Assembly: GCF_963678635.1 (NCBI RefSeq)
Contig: NC_087067.1
Span: 5,870,647-5,934,646 of the forward strand
Source of the DNA: Symsagittifera roscoffensis
Lineage: Eukaryota > Xenacoelomorpha > Acoela > Convolutidae
Direction of reading: 5' to 3'
Length of the DNA stretch: 64,000 bases
Shown here: in pieces, positions 53,301 to 61,830 of the stretch
Position numbering within the stretch: the stretch's first letter is position 1
How the letters are laid out: every line of letters starts with the position of its first letter
Program-made: the position numbers and the translations under genes
Notes under the pieces: model-generated
What the model was told of the DNA's origin: nothing
Databases searched by the model: none
Seen by the model: only the letters and a program-made list of their open reading frames with translations

Positions 53301-56190
53301 TTCAACGAACGGACAGGTAGGGGAAGTGGAGATCGGCAAAGAATGGATCTCGAAGGCACATCAGGACATGGGCAAACAAGTGACGAGTGATCCATTGGAG
53401 AGGAACAAGACGAGGAACACTTCCCGGACGTGGTGGGTGGCCCTCGAAACATTGAAGGAAATGGAGGACTGCTTGAAGAAGTTGGACAGTGGAATAGCTC
53501 GCAGGCGACGCAATTGGGCCACCCAGCAAAAAGCCGAGGTTAATAAGATAGAGATGGCAAGTCATCTGAAGAGGTCCTGGCAGAGTTTGTTGAAGGATCA
53601 TTTTGAAGAGGCGATGAGAACATCCTCATCAGCACCGCCACTAATGGCGAATCCCTTCGTTAGAACTGCGGGACAATTAATGTTCACCTGGAGTCTGGTG
53701 GGAGTAGAGTTGGAGACATTGACCTCGTATGACAGGCTGAAGTTGGGAAGCAAGAAGCTAGAGGTGTATCAGGCACTGATGCAACACGTGGCCAGGGACA
53801 ATTCAGGCTTGAGCCTGGCTAGAAGAAAAGATGCCACATGTTTCTTGAGATGGACAATGTCAATGATGTCTGATAGCACCATCCTGGCATGCCACCAGAG
53901 AGCAAGTGGAAGTAAGACCATGGAGAGAAGAGTCTCAACGATCATCTTGAACGTATATCAGAGTACAGGAATAGAGAAAGAAGATGGTTCCAGACTATCC
54001 TTAGAGAACCATCGAAAGCTGGACGAGATACGGAGGTTCTCTAATAAGAAGTTCGAGGAAGAACATGATGTTCACCGTAACCTGGCCTCGTCAGAACAGT
54101 ACTCGAGACTCAGTGAGAAGGGGGAATACCAATATGTGTCTGGAGTGATGGGAATAGCCTACAATCCCTTCTTAGACTCGGAAGCTGGAGGAGCCCACAG
54201 AAACCATGAGGTAGCGGAGCTACTGAAGTTTTGGACAGAAAGGATAATGGAGATAGACGCGGTGGAGAAAGAGGGGCCGAGCCTGGGCCTGATTCTTGAG
54301 AAAACACCAGAGGTGATGAGCATACCGCGCTCAAACAAGAGAGTTGAAGTGAGCATGGGCGGTGGAGATGGCTTGTTAACCACGAACTTGGGAGTGATAT
54401 GGAAGCTACTAAGACCCTCCTGGTGTCCACATCCCCATGCGAGTCTAATCGAGGAAACCACCGAGCGAGTGAGGTTAGCACCAACGGAAGATGAAGATCT
54501 GGCGAAGTTGAGTGTGCTACATAAGCTAATCACACCCCAGATGCAAGAGCCAAGCGAAAGGACGAGCGACCCCGGGTCAGCGAAGAAATTGGAGCCGGGT
54601 AGCTGTCTGGATTCGACGTGTGGGAACGGAGAGCACATCTGCGATGGACGGTCATGCGTCAGAATACTGTCGTTTCAAAAAGAAGACCTGGTCACTTGGT
54701 TCGAAGACATCACAGAAAGGGAGAAAAGTGAAGTGCAAATAATAGCGGAATGTTACGCGAGAACCACGGTGAATATAGCGACAGCTCTCGGATTCTTCTC
54801 GAGAATGTGTGGTCTGCAGGCACTGGAGAGACTGGAGTCTGAACATCATTTAGTGACGGCGTTGAGCGTAGAATCATGGCCCGGGGTGTTGCAGGTGACT
54901 CAAAAACACATCCGGAGCTGGAAAGTTGGTCTTGAGGCGGAAATGGGATTTCCCCTGAGCGAAGCTTATGGCTTGCCATTGAACGCGAAATCGCTGATAG
55001 GGTCAATGATGGCCAACTTGTGCGGAAGTCACTACCCGCTACACATGGCGATGGTGGAAGTGTCCAGCCAGAGAATACTGGTGGACAAGGCCTTCTCAGT
55101 GCCCAAGTGCGTGAGGTTGGCTCGGATGTCGCATCACTCGCACAAGTTGTTGAGAAAAATCAAAGGAACAGTACCAAAAGAATTGAGAGATGACTTAAGC
55201 GAAATCTGGGGAGAAGATCTTCTGAAGTTGGAAAGAGAAAACACAAGCGATCACGAGAGACAAAACGTGATCGGGAAACCTGTGGGAAGTACTCCAAACC
55301 TGGAAGACAACGACACGATGCACGAGAAAATGATGGAGCTTGAGCCTCTCTTGGAAGCCTCAGGGGAGCGCAATCTCAGGAGCATTGAGATCTCTCATGG
55401 GGAATGCCCATGCCACTGTTTGGCACAAACGGTGTGGTATCCAGATCACAAGAACCTTTGCCTGGTGTGGGATGTGGAAGAGATTCGGTCGATCGGACTA
55501 CCGGATCACCGGCAGAAGGTGACGCTCTTAGTAGTGAGTACGATGTTAGCTCTGAGATGGATAGAAGAGAATATAACGAAGTATCGGGAGGCGACGACGC
55601 CAACGGCTGAGTCAATATACGCGATAGACTACAGCAGGAGACTTGAGTTGTTTGAGACTGCGTGCAAAGTATTCGCCATACCGACGGAAGTCAGGCACGT
55701 ATGGAGTCGCTTGAGGTACTTTCCATGGTTTCGGGCGACACTGACGTCTTGGTTGTACAGGGCAACGAAAGATCACATGAGAAAACATCAAAAGGAGTAT
55801 CGACAGTTCCAGGCCGAGATTGGGCCGGAAGCTTTCAAGAGACCCCTGCTAACCCATCGTAATGCGATCACGACGGGATGGAAGAGAGTGGGTAAGATGT
55901 CTAGAGACAATACCAAAGCGAGGGAGTCGATACTAGAGGAAGACCTGGCGAAGAACGTGAGCTTGAGCCTGCACAACTCCTTTTGCTTGAACCGAGAAGC
56001 TAGGGTGAAGGCACTACCCAACCAAGCAAAGAGATTGCAGGAGCAGAGAGAATGGATGCGATCCTATGAACAGCTGAAGGCATGGGAGGAGATTGTGATT
56101 AGTTCCGATGATGAAGAGGAGCTGTTGAGACAGTTTGCCGCATCTAGCACTTCAGGATGCAGTACCTCCAAGGCGAAGAGTACGAGATGA
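47311..56190 (+). CDS. Element C ORF2: 2959-aa polyprotein with SGNH/GDSL hydrolase domain
   Basis: This is a single open frame in the place where retroviruses have env. An N-terminal helical region (1-110) precedes a strong coiled coil (about 146-235, KLDREKLQLERDQ type). The SGNH hydrolase spans about 407-590: GDS at 415-417 (Ser417), FAGAATPQML, GTND at 464-467, and DGIHFD with Asp560 and His563. The catalytic set is complete. A second alpha/beta region at about 830-1060 has VIVAGSDFEG, LLFAGMNDHLH, VVFTTSPGYASMPP and ILMAAPNREL. A hydrophobic helical stretch is at about 1205-1245 and an acidic linker at about 1650-1760. C-x4-C-x6-C-x4-C is at about 2428-2448 and CPCHCLAQTVWYP at about 2695. 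No signal peptide or clear viral glycoprotein features were seen. Apart from SGNH the domains are unrecognised. It aligns throughout with element B ORF2. Confidence 0.88.
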   Translation: MADRFWNSMPTALQRPTLDELYRRLRDLDHTQIDERMAVMLNAILQLEDQGECRESATEAVLIVGYTTEGISNRAQTRWLSWNADGGVRGFDLARNPGLSNNTEHGAGEFPLPTRPTARSTGQSSSKVPSMSRAQQTTEAYPELGVLKRELEKALKERNKANLDRDQAKLDREKLQLERDQAVDERDQTLKLLEMLRAVHQQELKVRENAANRDQLKSELERIEQRQRELDAQKGARSNERVVTSSRPESRMEVDEAPRARGRFNLDREAREHMSEGLEVWIPNDATPSLRNLETQPVRPLMDVVLPGYTPTSTSSGSQVSGASSRLKELGEKLQQQSRERTTRPELPLTWREQPVRNVVIASYKKNTEGNYHKHSRLDWNAEQQARRDCFHDAAWVQYLAPPRVPEGAVHLIIGDSLVRVLTQIRSHWQTGVLSFAGAATPQMLATLDMLGMTKVYTVTLMVGTNDVSRGEARKVTRLCDKMSCLLEELRIQMDPILLTICTVPYNMMFDQHSLEMNQRVRSLNKAIREIHRNSVLPLRLLDVAERMENKGFPEDTSKDGIHFDRPRGAEWLNDVFQEHINTLEADLLETAQFTLGPPPNPPFLASRALAGRLGARVDTRDSSRSNQTRLQSATPMESEEVESSTPPASAMSSVVVADGRREKKSRETTRLRYPEKVKELDLETLECRRELAETLGIERVSHEDLNRHHCIDWLKAHEAHFSRAKLMETTDLTGIPTKTIMGPINYRPLKLLGSPGLIAEPPKHRTSIARIRLATPAQLKVVDKLLNPGGTGLPDAAYEGSKLAEDPRYGKPCGGTQLAKTLAVYDRTDPAAARVVIVAGSDFEGTSPKLFWPETLVYSLPGAELNQMLTLVVAIKSEMPCEPELLLFAGMNDHLHAMGLLEQLKGDEIPTSKKIWEAIQALFAAMNEVQENVASRFGSKTKVVFTTSPGYASMPPALQFVYAVLILIAEGSEWRILMAAPNRELEPLNLRLYKSELPAAWADISHALRGFYGLADVLIVLDEVLLLEISNFARQLKFSPVIGDDHTAINQLTASLWFRSMDVKVANSTSRTRGPSNERRNVVETEKQLDSMKYRLTQENGWWPFLTPRLENVTNKTREEAPLLVKQIWSFLEKQLELAETRDMTVARFVSAANEVTIGGFWREHANGELKTRRDYEILKFLSPCWEREFLAGVFGTTATIFGAFVQEILGMPISLLLALYLVYPRYLFNMGPAYMFSRGVETLRVDGYLALILLTHGELVSFHRLMEYGEPLSMGRVHTSTETSSYKCAAGLKTLLVQYLMMQNRYMTGEDENPTSREEWEKANRGMPLLTDLCLAMRSDPMGIIRGLEEVVTCIYGPAVTYAFPDPLVITYRHSVTHLSLISVLDGTALNWCQQEVLRARMSNTVLFGKVKDAEMMVCNFRGQMQCRMGGKREGPIEMYPKFWNLNPLTANGREVLRIPAWKECFALVKRELEAIMEKEILPATMPEFPTVRRMTLGMNSPLVVPSIMARMTAEEMQKDFTDGWDPLFIGYTAAVYFHTSEMKVNSWTTQAKKSRGSQPPGYEVRKVLRTLEKEGLENMLPIWDDGRMIVMEGHVALVDDMKFSTRKYKAPYGLEQVEVTQEGTELDAAGQLHVALTEYKKLDPTTPSPLSVDTPGDKRSGPVEDRFKRILERRRNESEEESMDETLSEAGEDMEVGNTPEPGPSGEELTTQELLKDLSEENWADTATPPLNPSPRKNLELPLAGETFNMGMLLLSSEERGKNTFEGNRDIFLGSLEDDAWQEFLEEFNREVGSETTLDKFKKELWDAVVRFGEPLLIGTGLDEKARKELLNKLVELRNARSKTRKEKCEDSSTLKQKTVDKMVDDIKRDKVGTSNMIKSTNILKARAGGRQELEGVDGEVESMMIATTPSSRDVKTRKRKREVEGWGSPSVDAVSEGNLRETAPIVLARCKTAAYKNSSELRKPLEVEKEIEVSTSSTSEEDFKPQKVNVKRGSTNGQVGEVEIGKEWISKAHQDMGKQVTSDPLERNKTRNTSRTWWVALETLKEMEDCLKKLDSGIARRRRNWATQQKAEVNKIEMASHLKRSWQSLLKDHFEEAMRTSSSAPPLMANPFVRTAGQLMFTWSLVGVELETLTSYDRLKLGSKKLEVYQALMQHVARDNSGLSLARRKDATCFLRWTMSMMSDSTILACHQRASGSKTMERRVSTIILNVYQSTGIEKEDGSRLSLENHRKLDEIRRFSNKKFEEEHDVHRNLASSEQYSRLSEKGEYQYVSGVMGIAYNPFLDSEAGGAHRNHEVAELLKFWTERIMEIDAVEKEGPSLGLILEKTPEVMSIPRSNKRVEVSMGGGDGLLTTNLGVIWKLLRPSWCPHPHASLIEETTERVRLAPTEDEDLAKLSVLHKLITPQMQEPSERTSDPGSAKKLEPGSCLDSTCGNGEHICDGRSCVRILSFQKEDLVTWFEDITEREKSEVQIIAECYARTTVNIATALGFFSRMCGLQALERLESEHHLVTALSVESWPGVLQVTQKHIRSWKVGLEAEMGFPLSEAYGLPLNAKSLIGSMMANLCGSHYPLHMAMVEVSSQRILVDKAFSVPKCVRLARMSHHSHKLLRKIKGTVPKELRDDLSEIWGEDLLKLERENTSDHERQNVIGKPVGSTPNLEDNDTMHEKMMELEPLLEASGERNLRSIEISHGECPCHCLAQTVWYPDHKNLCLVWDVEEIRSIGLPDHRQKVTLLVVSTMLALRWIEENITKYREATTPTAESIYAIDYSRRLELFETACKVFAIPTEVRHVWSRLRYFPWFRATLTSWLYRATKDHMRKHQKEYRQFQAEIGPEAFKRPLLTHRNAITTGWKRVGKMSRDNTKARESILEEDLAKNVSLSLHNSFCLNREARVKALPNQAKRLQEQREWMRSYEQLKAWEEIVISSDDEEELLRQFAASSTSGCSTSKAKSTR

Positions 56191-56608
56191 ATGGGCAAAT
56201 CGGATGGATCTTGAGTCTTGAGAGGGAAAGGGGGCTTGAGTGTGAATCCGAGTGAAACTTGGATTCACGAAAAAGAAATTTTAACAAAGCAAATATTGTT
56301 ACTAATATACTATATCTATTATATAAATCAAAATGCTGCATGACAATTTCCTGATTGAATAGGACAAAAGAGATTTTTAAATGATTGGCTTGAAAAGCGA
56401 AAATTCAAAGGTGCAGGCAAATGCAGATTTTGGTTGCTGTTTAGCAATAGTGTGAAAATTTTAAATGGTCGTGAATTTTGGGGTGTAGATAATCTTAAAT
56501 CTGCTGCAAACTTCTGTAAATGACCACTGGCACTGTATCTTGAGCAACACTCGGTTTTTCTGGGACTCACTGGCAGAAGACAGCGCGCGATGAGGACATC
56601 GATCTCGA
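56191..56608 (+). other. Element C 3' UTR
   Basis: No gene. A perfect 8-bp hairpin GTGAATCC/GGATTCAC (56242-56268) follows the stop codon closely; the rest is AT-rich. Confidence 0.7.
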
Positions 56609-56620
56609 GTCCGGGGAGTA
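56609..56620 (+). promoter_or_regulatory. Polypurine-like tract before the 3' LTR of element C
   Basis: GTCCGGGGAGTA directly before the LTR, the same as in element B despite general divergence of the two 3' UTRs. Confidence 0.65.
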
Positions 56621-57503
56621 TGTGCCAGTCGGTCATATTTGGAAGTTTGACCTTGAGAAGAGCAGAAAACACTTGATTTTGGAGTGAAATTTAAATTTTT
56701 AAAATTTCGAATGGAACATGTCATGCACGATTTTCTCGCGAGAACTGAAAATCAGAAAAAGAAGGAAGAACAATTTTAGAACAATTGCGGGAAAGTTGTC
56801 AGATAAAAACGAGTGGGAAATTGCTATTCGCAATTTCCATCATAGTGAACAAGAGTAGAGCTGTCCTATCTGAAATAGAAGACAGAGTATTCCCGAGAGA
56901 GTAATTATTCGAACTGGACCAGAGTGAACCTTCGACGGAAAGGTGGACAGCTTGAGTGTCCCAATGGTCCACATAAAACTTCGTTCTTGAGTTCAAACTT
57001 ACCCTTACCATTCAAACTGATAAACATTGAACTTATCTAGTTACCTTAGTTAATTCTAGAGTTGCTCACCCATTTAATTACTTCCTGTGCTTGAGCGCAT
57101 CAACATGTGAGTCCTTAATTTAAATTTCTAGAGTGTGTTTTATGATTGTTATGTTGAGGTAAGGCGAGTTTTAGGTTGATCCATCTGAAATGGATCAAAG
57201 TTACACTGTCTAATAAAAAGTAACTTAACGGATTGTTCCAACCCGGTTTTTAACGGCGTTCATGTATTTTGGGTATCTAGAGACCTAAGTATGGGGACGT
57301 TTCTAATTCTAGAGTGGGGGGATATTTTGGTAGTAGCCTTAAGCAGTAGCGGGTCGTAGTCTCATGTCACAAGCGAACCGAATTGGCTCCGACTGATTTG
57401 AGGTGGAAAAACACAAGAGATAGTGTCCCTGACTCCCGAGCCAATAGTTATAGGGCCTATTTTTCTTAAGCCTCATGTGTGACTGCAGTAGACGAATGTT
57501 ACA
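56621..57503 (+). repeat. 3' LTR of element C (883 bp)
   Basis: Direct repeat of 34519-35401 with no difference seen on reading. Confidence 0.95.
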
Positions 57504-58154
57504 TGGAGCAGAGATGATCTCAGTGGAGACAATGGAATTTTGTCCTTAATTCTCTGACAGGATGTTAGTTCCGTTAGCTATATACCCAATAAAAAACTTA
57601 CAGAGAAAAAAATTGATTGAAGTTGGGTGGCTCAAAATATATATAATGTTAAGAGTATGTTTTTGTTTTTAGTTCCAAGAACAATTCTTTAGGATGTCAG
57701 ACTGAAGAAAATTTCAGGAAAAAATCGGAAATCGATATAATTTTGGAAAAGATCTGCCAGGAATGGTGGCAGTCCTACTCAGCACTGAGTAATGCTGCAG
57801 AGAATTCGCTAGAAAATAGTGCAGCAGTAAAATAGATTAGATCCTTTGCGGATATAAGTTCGCCGGTGTATAAAAAATTATTTTTAAGTTTGGTGTATTT
57901 AAATTATTTTTGAGGTTTTGTTTTATTAAAATAAGATTTAATACATAACATGCGTTTTTTTAGTTGAGTATACATGTGAACAAATTATCTTGTCATTTAA
58001 AATTTGCTTTATATGCTTCAAAAAGCCTGTCTCTAAATTCCCTCCCTGGGCCTTCTTACAAGCGAACCATGAGCATCATATCAAACATGAAACTATTTAA
58101 AAGTTTTCTACAACAATTAGGCTTTATAAACTTAAATAACTTGTCTTAATGCTA
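57504..58154 (+). other. Host flank upstream of the MGAT2-like gene
   Basis: Begins with TGG, possible target duplicate of element C. The first 80 bases look like the continuation of 34235-34518. The rest is AT-rich with a T-rich stretch near 57900. Promoter elements could not be assigned. Confidence 0.5.
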
Positions 58155-58163
58155 TGCTTTCAG
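58155..58163 (+). promoter_or_regulatory. Splice acceptor upstream of the MGAT2-like start codon
   Basis: TGCTTTCAG ends 27 bases before the ATG. It could be the end of a 5' UTR intron or a spliced-leader acceptor, as common in nematodes. Confidence 0.5.
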
Positions 58164-58190
58164 GTTAGATGACAACATTAGGTGCACTAA

Positions 58191-58927
58191 ATGGTTCGCT
58201 TTCACCATCTGTCACTAACAAGGCTGTATCGTTATATTAGTTATTTGATCTATCTCAGCATTTTCTTTATTCTCTGCGTAAAGCTTGGTTATAGAAGCAC
58301 GGAAAATGAAATCAGAGATCTTTCGGAGATAGAACTTGAAGAACATAATGGCTTGGTTCTGCCCATCAAAACGCAAAATGTTTCTTTGACTATAAATTTG
58401 TCTAAACAAAATTGTCCTAATAATAGAATCTCTAATCCGTCTTTAGACGACGTGAGGTCAATATTCTATAACTTGAATACTGCCAAATGCGTACGGAATG
58501 CAAACGGATTGAAATTTCGAATAAACTTTGTTGTTTTAGTAATGGTTAGTGACGATGCTATGGTTCAAATCATTTTTTGACAAAAAATTGATGTTAAGTT
58601 TCTTCGAAAAATTTTGAAGATTTATGCCTTTCTCATATTTTTTAGATGCAGGAAAAAAATCAATTTTTTGGTTTTTTATCAACATTCTTTCTTTCTTTAA
58701 TATGCAAGGTTGTGACAAAAAATAACAAACAGTTTGTTAACATGATTTGCCCCTATTTGTGTCCTCTTTCACAGGTACATAACAGAGCTGAATACCTTCA
58801 GTTTTTGATTGAAAGTATCACAAATCAGCGAAGTAGACAGCACTTAAACGAGACACTTGTTGTATTCAGCCATGATGTATACGACGAAGAAGTATTCAAC
58901 AAAATTGAGGAAATCACAACTTTTAAG
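58191..58927 (+). CDS. MGAT2: MGAT2-like alpha-1,6-mannosyl-glycoprotein GlcNAc-transferase II, exons 1-2 (partial)
   Basis: Exon 1 is 58191-58538 (116 codons), the intron 58539-58774 (GT...CACAG, 236 bp), exon 2 58775-58927 (51 codons), followed by a donor AAG/GTAATT. The protein starts as a type II Golgi membrane protein: short basic end, then a membrane segment at about 13-33 (RYISYLIYLSIFFILCV). The stem is followed by RSIFYNLN and then, across the splice, FVVL-VHNRAEYLQFLIESI and LVVFSHDVYDEEVFNKI. These match the start of the GlcNAcT-II catalytic domain (VHNRPEYL, FSHD), which adds the second antenna GlcNAc in complex N-glycans in the Golgi. The splice at 58538 restores the exact spacing of FVVxVHNR. 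Later exons are not in the window, so the gene is partial or cut off. Element C lies about 690 bp upstream. Confidence 0.82.
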
Positions 58928-59359
58928 GTAATTTTTTATTGATGCTCTACAATAACGAAAGAAACCTTCTAAATATGTATAAAGATTGCAGGGTTTTCAT
59001 TGAACTGCCGTTTTGAAAAATAAAGTTTTTTTTGCCCAATTAAATTGTTCTTTGAAATTATCAAGCTATTAGTTATGCGTTTAAGATTGTTCTCTGAAAG
59101 TATCAAGCTATTAGATTTGCTTTTGGAAATCAGAATATCGCAAATTTTGTTTTACAGTTTTTGGTTTATTTCTTAGAAGGGTATACACTCGACGCGTTCA
59201 AGAAGTCAAATACGGAGCGATGTGGAAATTGTCGTGGCTATTGTTTTTTTCTTGTTTATAATCAGCCTTTCTGCGTTGGTATTGTTTGCATGGGTATTCT
59301 TTGGTAGTGAAAAACAAGTTTTTTTCTTTTTTGCATTTTTGGTTAGAACTTTAACTTTT

Positions 59360-59515
59360 CTAAGGTAGTACGTGAGTATCGGGTGGTGGAAATGGTCTCC
59401 AAGGGCATGCACTGTCCAGGTTATGTCTGCAAGTGTTTCTTCTGGCAGGGCTATGAAGAAGGTACATTCATTCGCGCACAAATTTCGTGCAACTAAGCAT
59501 GTTCTCTGCAAACAA
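59360..59515. other. GC-richer island with open frames on both strands, unidentified
   Basis: Base composition differs from the AT-rich surroundings. The plus strand reads REYRVVEMVSKGMHCPGYV with cysteines. The minus strand reads ALPEETLADITWTVHALGDH. Either may be a decayed coding piece of a mobile element; I do not recognise it. Confidence 0.3.
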
Positions 59516-59639
59516 TTTTACGACAAACAAATTTTTGTACAAACAACAAACAAATTATCTACAAACAAATTTGTTCTCTACTCTCTAAACTTACGAATAT
59601 AATATGTTTTCTGTTTTATGTGAAAGTGTGTTTCAATTC

Positions 59640-59700
59640 CGCTTGCGATTCATTGGCAAGCGTTATCAAATTGGAATATAGACTTTTCTGGCTTGAGAAG
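59640..59700 (+). repeat. Dispersed repeat head, copy 1
   Basis: GCTTGCGATTCATTGGCAAGCGTTATCAAATTGGAATATAGACTTTT-type sequence, related to the copies at 59940, 61480 and 63740. Confidence 0.45.
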
Positions 59701-59939
59701 TTTAGCAAATGCACTTGAATTATTTGACATTTCGATTAATATAAAATCGTCATAGAAATGGGTGCGGATATATTCTTGATTTTTTTGGGTCAAAATCCGG
59801 TCTTTTTATCTATCTGGTATTATTATCCTCTTTGTTTTTTTTTTTTAATTTTTGCTTGAAATTCACTAAGCTTAGTTTCTGGTATTTTTGGTTCATTATG
59901 AGTAGATTCAAAAGCGGTTTCGGAAATTCAATGCAAACT

Positions 59940-60350
59940 GATTACCCTTGCGATAAGCAAGGGTAATGCAATCGGGTACTAGACTTTTTTCCGTAAATGA
60001 CTTGTTCACAGAATGACTAGTTATGTTCAGTTCGAACGAATTCAAATTTCTGCCTCTCCGGCACATTTGTCTGGAAGTAACGAATGCGCCTGGGACGGCA
60101 AAGGTCCTGGGTTCCAATCTGACAGGACCTGTTTCGGACTTGTGAAAATATCCGTTTCAAAGAAAAATTGTTGGCCTAATTGTGCCTGCCTATGTTGTGT
60201 CGGCTTAGTTGCCATACTAGAATTGTTTTTTTTTAAATTTTTTTTAGACATTTTAGTTGCTTTTAGTGTTCTGATTTACCTCTGCTATTTGTAATTTTAC
60301 TAAGCATGACTTCGTATTTTTTTGTTTGTTCTTTTTTCGCTGAAAAACTT
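59940..60350 (+). repeat. Dispersed repeat, copy 2, with tRNA-like core
   Basis: Starts with the hairpin TTACCCTTGC/GCAAGGGTAA and GGGTACTAGACTTTTTTCCG. About 100 bases later CGCCTGGGACGGCAAAGGTC is followed by GGGTTCCAATCTG, which looks like a tRNA B box. Ends with TTGCTTTTAGTGTTCTGA. A related copy follows at 61480. Possibly a tRNA-derived SINE. Confidence 0.5.
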
Positions 60351-61142
60351 TACTCCGCCCAAATGATTTCGGCCTATTTTTATTGGTTTTGTGACTTGAT
60401 TTTGAGTCATTTCAACGGAAACATGTTTCTTATGCTCACCTTTGGTTCGAACAAACTGCTAATAATCTTAATAGAAATTGTAGTTCAAGTTTTCCATGAC
60501 AAGGAGTTTAAGGGTTTTGTTTTTTTTTTCGGCTTTTTTGTTTTTTTTTCTCCTTTTTTCGGCTTAACAGGTTTCGGCCTATGTAATATCGGCTTATTGA
60601 CCTCAGATTGCGTTTTTCGACGAGCGGAAAAGATTTGTGTGTGCGTGTTTTGAGGGTGAGGGGGACTTTTTATTAGTTTTAAATTTTTTTGACTTCTTTT
60701 TTTTTCGTTTTCCTGCTTTAAGGCCATATTATTTTTGAAATTATAACTTGAGGTTTTAAAAAAAAATTTGCAAATTTTAATTTGTTTTCTTTTTCTCAAA
60801 AATTTCGCTTGCTTTATAAATGCTAAATATAGTTCTTTTTTTCATTGAGAAAAACTAACTCACAAAAAATAGTTTTGATCTGCATTTTTTTGTTTCAACA
60901 AATATAGCTAAAAATTGAAAAGCAGTGTTTCATTGAGGTAAAAAAAAAATACTTTTGATTTGCAATTCTTCGTTTCAACAAATATAGCTACAAATTATGA
61001 ATCTATGAAATATAGTCTTATGTTATGAATATATTTTTTCGAATTCAAGTCGCAAATAAAAATGTTGATTTAGTAGCTTTTGGTTACATTATATTGGCCA
61101 TTTTCAGCATCTGTTCTGTTCTCTATTGTATTGGTGGCTAAT

Positions 61143-61225
61143 GTTTGACCTTTATCAAGCGACGAAAGATAAAAGGACGTGGGACTCCTAATTTACAGGT
61201 CGGAGGTTCGATTGCGGCTTATAGC
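61143..61225 (+). other. tRNA-Arg-like remnant (weak)
   Basis: GGACTCCTAATTTACAGGTC followed by GGAGGTTCGATTGCGG resembles an anticodon arm with CCT and a T arm with a good B box. The acceptor stem does not pair convincingly, so this is at best a pseudogene or SINE head. Confidence 0.25.
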
Positions 61226-61479
61226 AAAGTATTTTTTTTTTCAAGGCTTATTTTAACCTTTTCCTTATTTTACGTTTTATCTTTTTAGAGCCTTTTTGTG
61301 TGGACTAGTTTTTTATGCGTTCACTCTTGTTATTTATTTTTAAAATTGCAAGAAATGCGAAGCTTCTGTTTGCCTCTGTATATGTTGTTTATTTTAGCAG
61401 TTTTCATAGCACAGATTTTCTCGCAGGTTTTATTACATAAGCGCAGTTTTTGAAGCTTAATAGTTGTTGACTTCTGCAT

Positions 61480-61830
61480 AATTACGCTTGCGATAAGCAA
61501 GCGTTAACAAATCGGAATATAGATTTTTTTTTTGCGGATTAACATCTTCTTTAACAGAATCACTTGTATCTAGGTTCATATCGAATTCAAATTTATATGC
61601 GTGTCGGACACTTAGCCTGGAGGTGAAGAATACGTCTGGGACGGCAAATGTGGGTTTGAATCAAACCAGGAACTGTTTTTTTTTGAAACTGGAAATAATT
61701 CTCTCCGAAAAAAACCGGCACGCAATTTTCTATATAGTTGCTTTTAGTGTTCTGAATTGATCCTGCAATTTTTAATTTTACTAGCCTTGAATTCGTAATT
61801 TTTGCTGTTTTTTTGTTAAAAACTATTCGG
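61480..61830 (+). repeat. Dispersed repeat, copy 3
   Basis: ACGCTTGCGATAAGCAAGCGT hairpin head, GTCTGGGACGGCAAATGTGG and GGTTTGAATC core, and TTGCTTTTAGTGTTCTGA end. Same order as 59940-60350 with divergence. Confidence 0.5.

Larger units (their letters stand above)
34519..57503 (+). mobile_element. Element C: apparently intact 23.0-kb LTR retrotransposon, family 2
   Basis: 22,985 bp from LTR to LTR. The LTRs (883 bp) read as identical, both giant ORFs are uninterrupted, and a primer-binding site and purine tract are present. This copy is therefore a recent insertion and may be able to move by itself. ORF1 and ORF2 align with family 1 along their length but with strong divergence, highest identity in RT and integrase. 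A possible 3-bp duplication TGG flanks it (34516-34518 and 57504-57506). Confidence 0.95.

Noticed and set aside
59160-59340. Third exon of the MGAT2-like gene (hydrophobic stretch after a TTCTTAG acceptor)
   Set aside because: The translation has a membrane-like segment and none of the expected motifs following FSHD in this enzyme family.
59940-59990. Helitron 3' end (hairpin followed by CTAG)
   Set aside because: The sequence after CTAG is conserved between the copies, so CTAG is not a terminus.
61143-61225. Functional tRNA-Arg gene
   Set aside because: B box and a CCT loop are visible, but the acceptor and D arms do not form a plausible tRNA.
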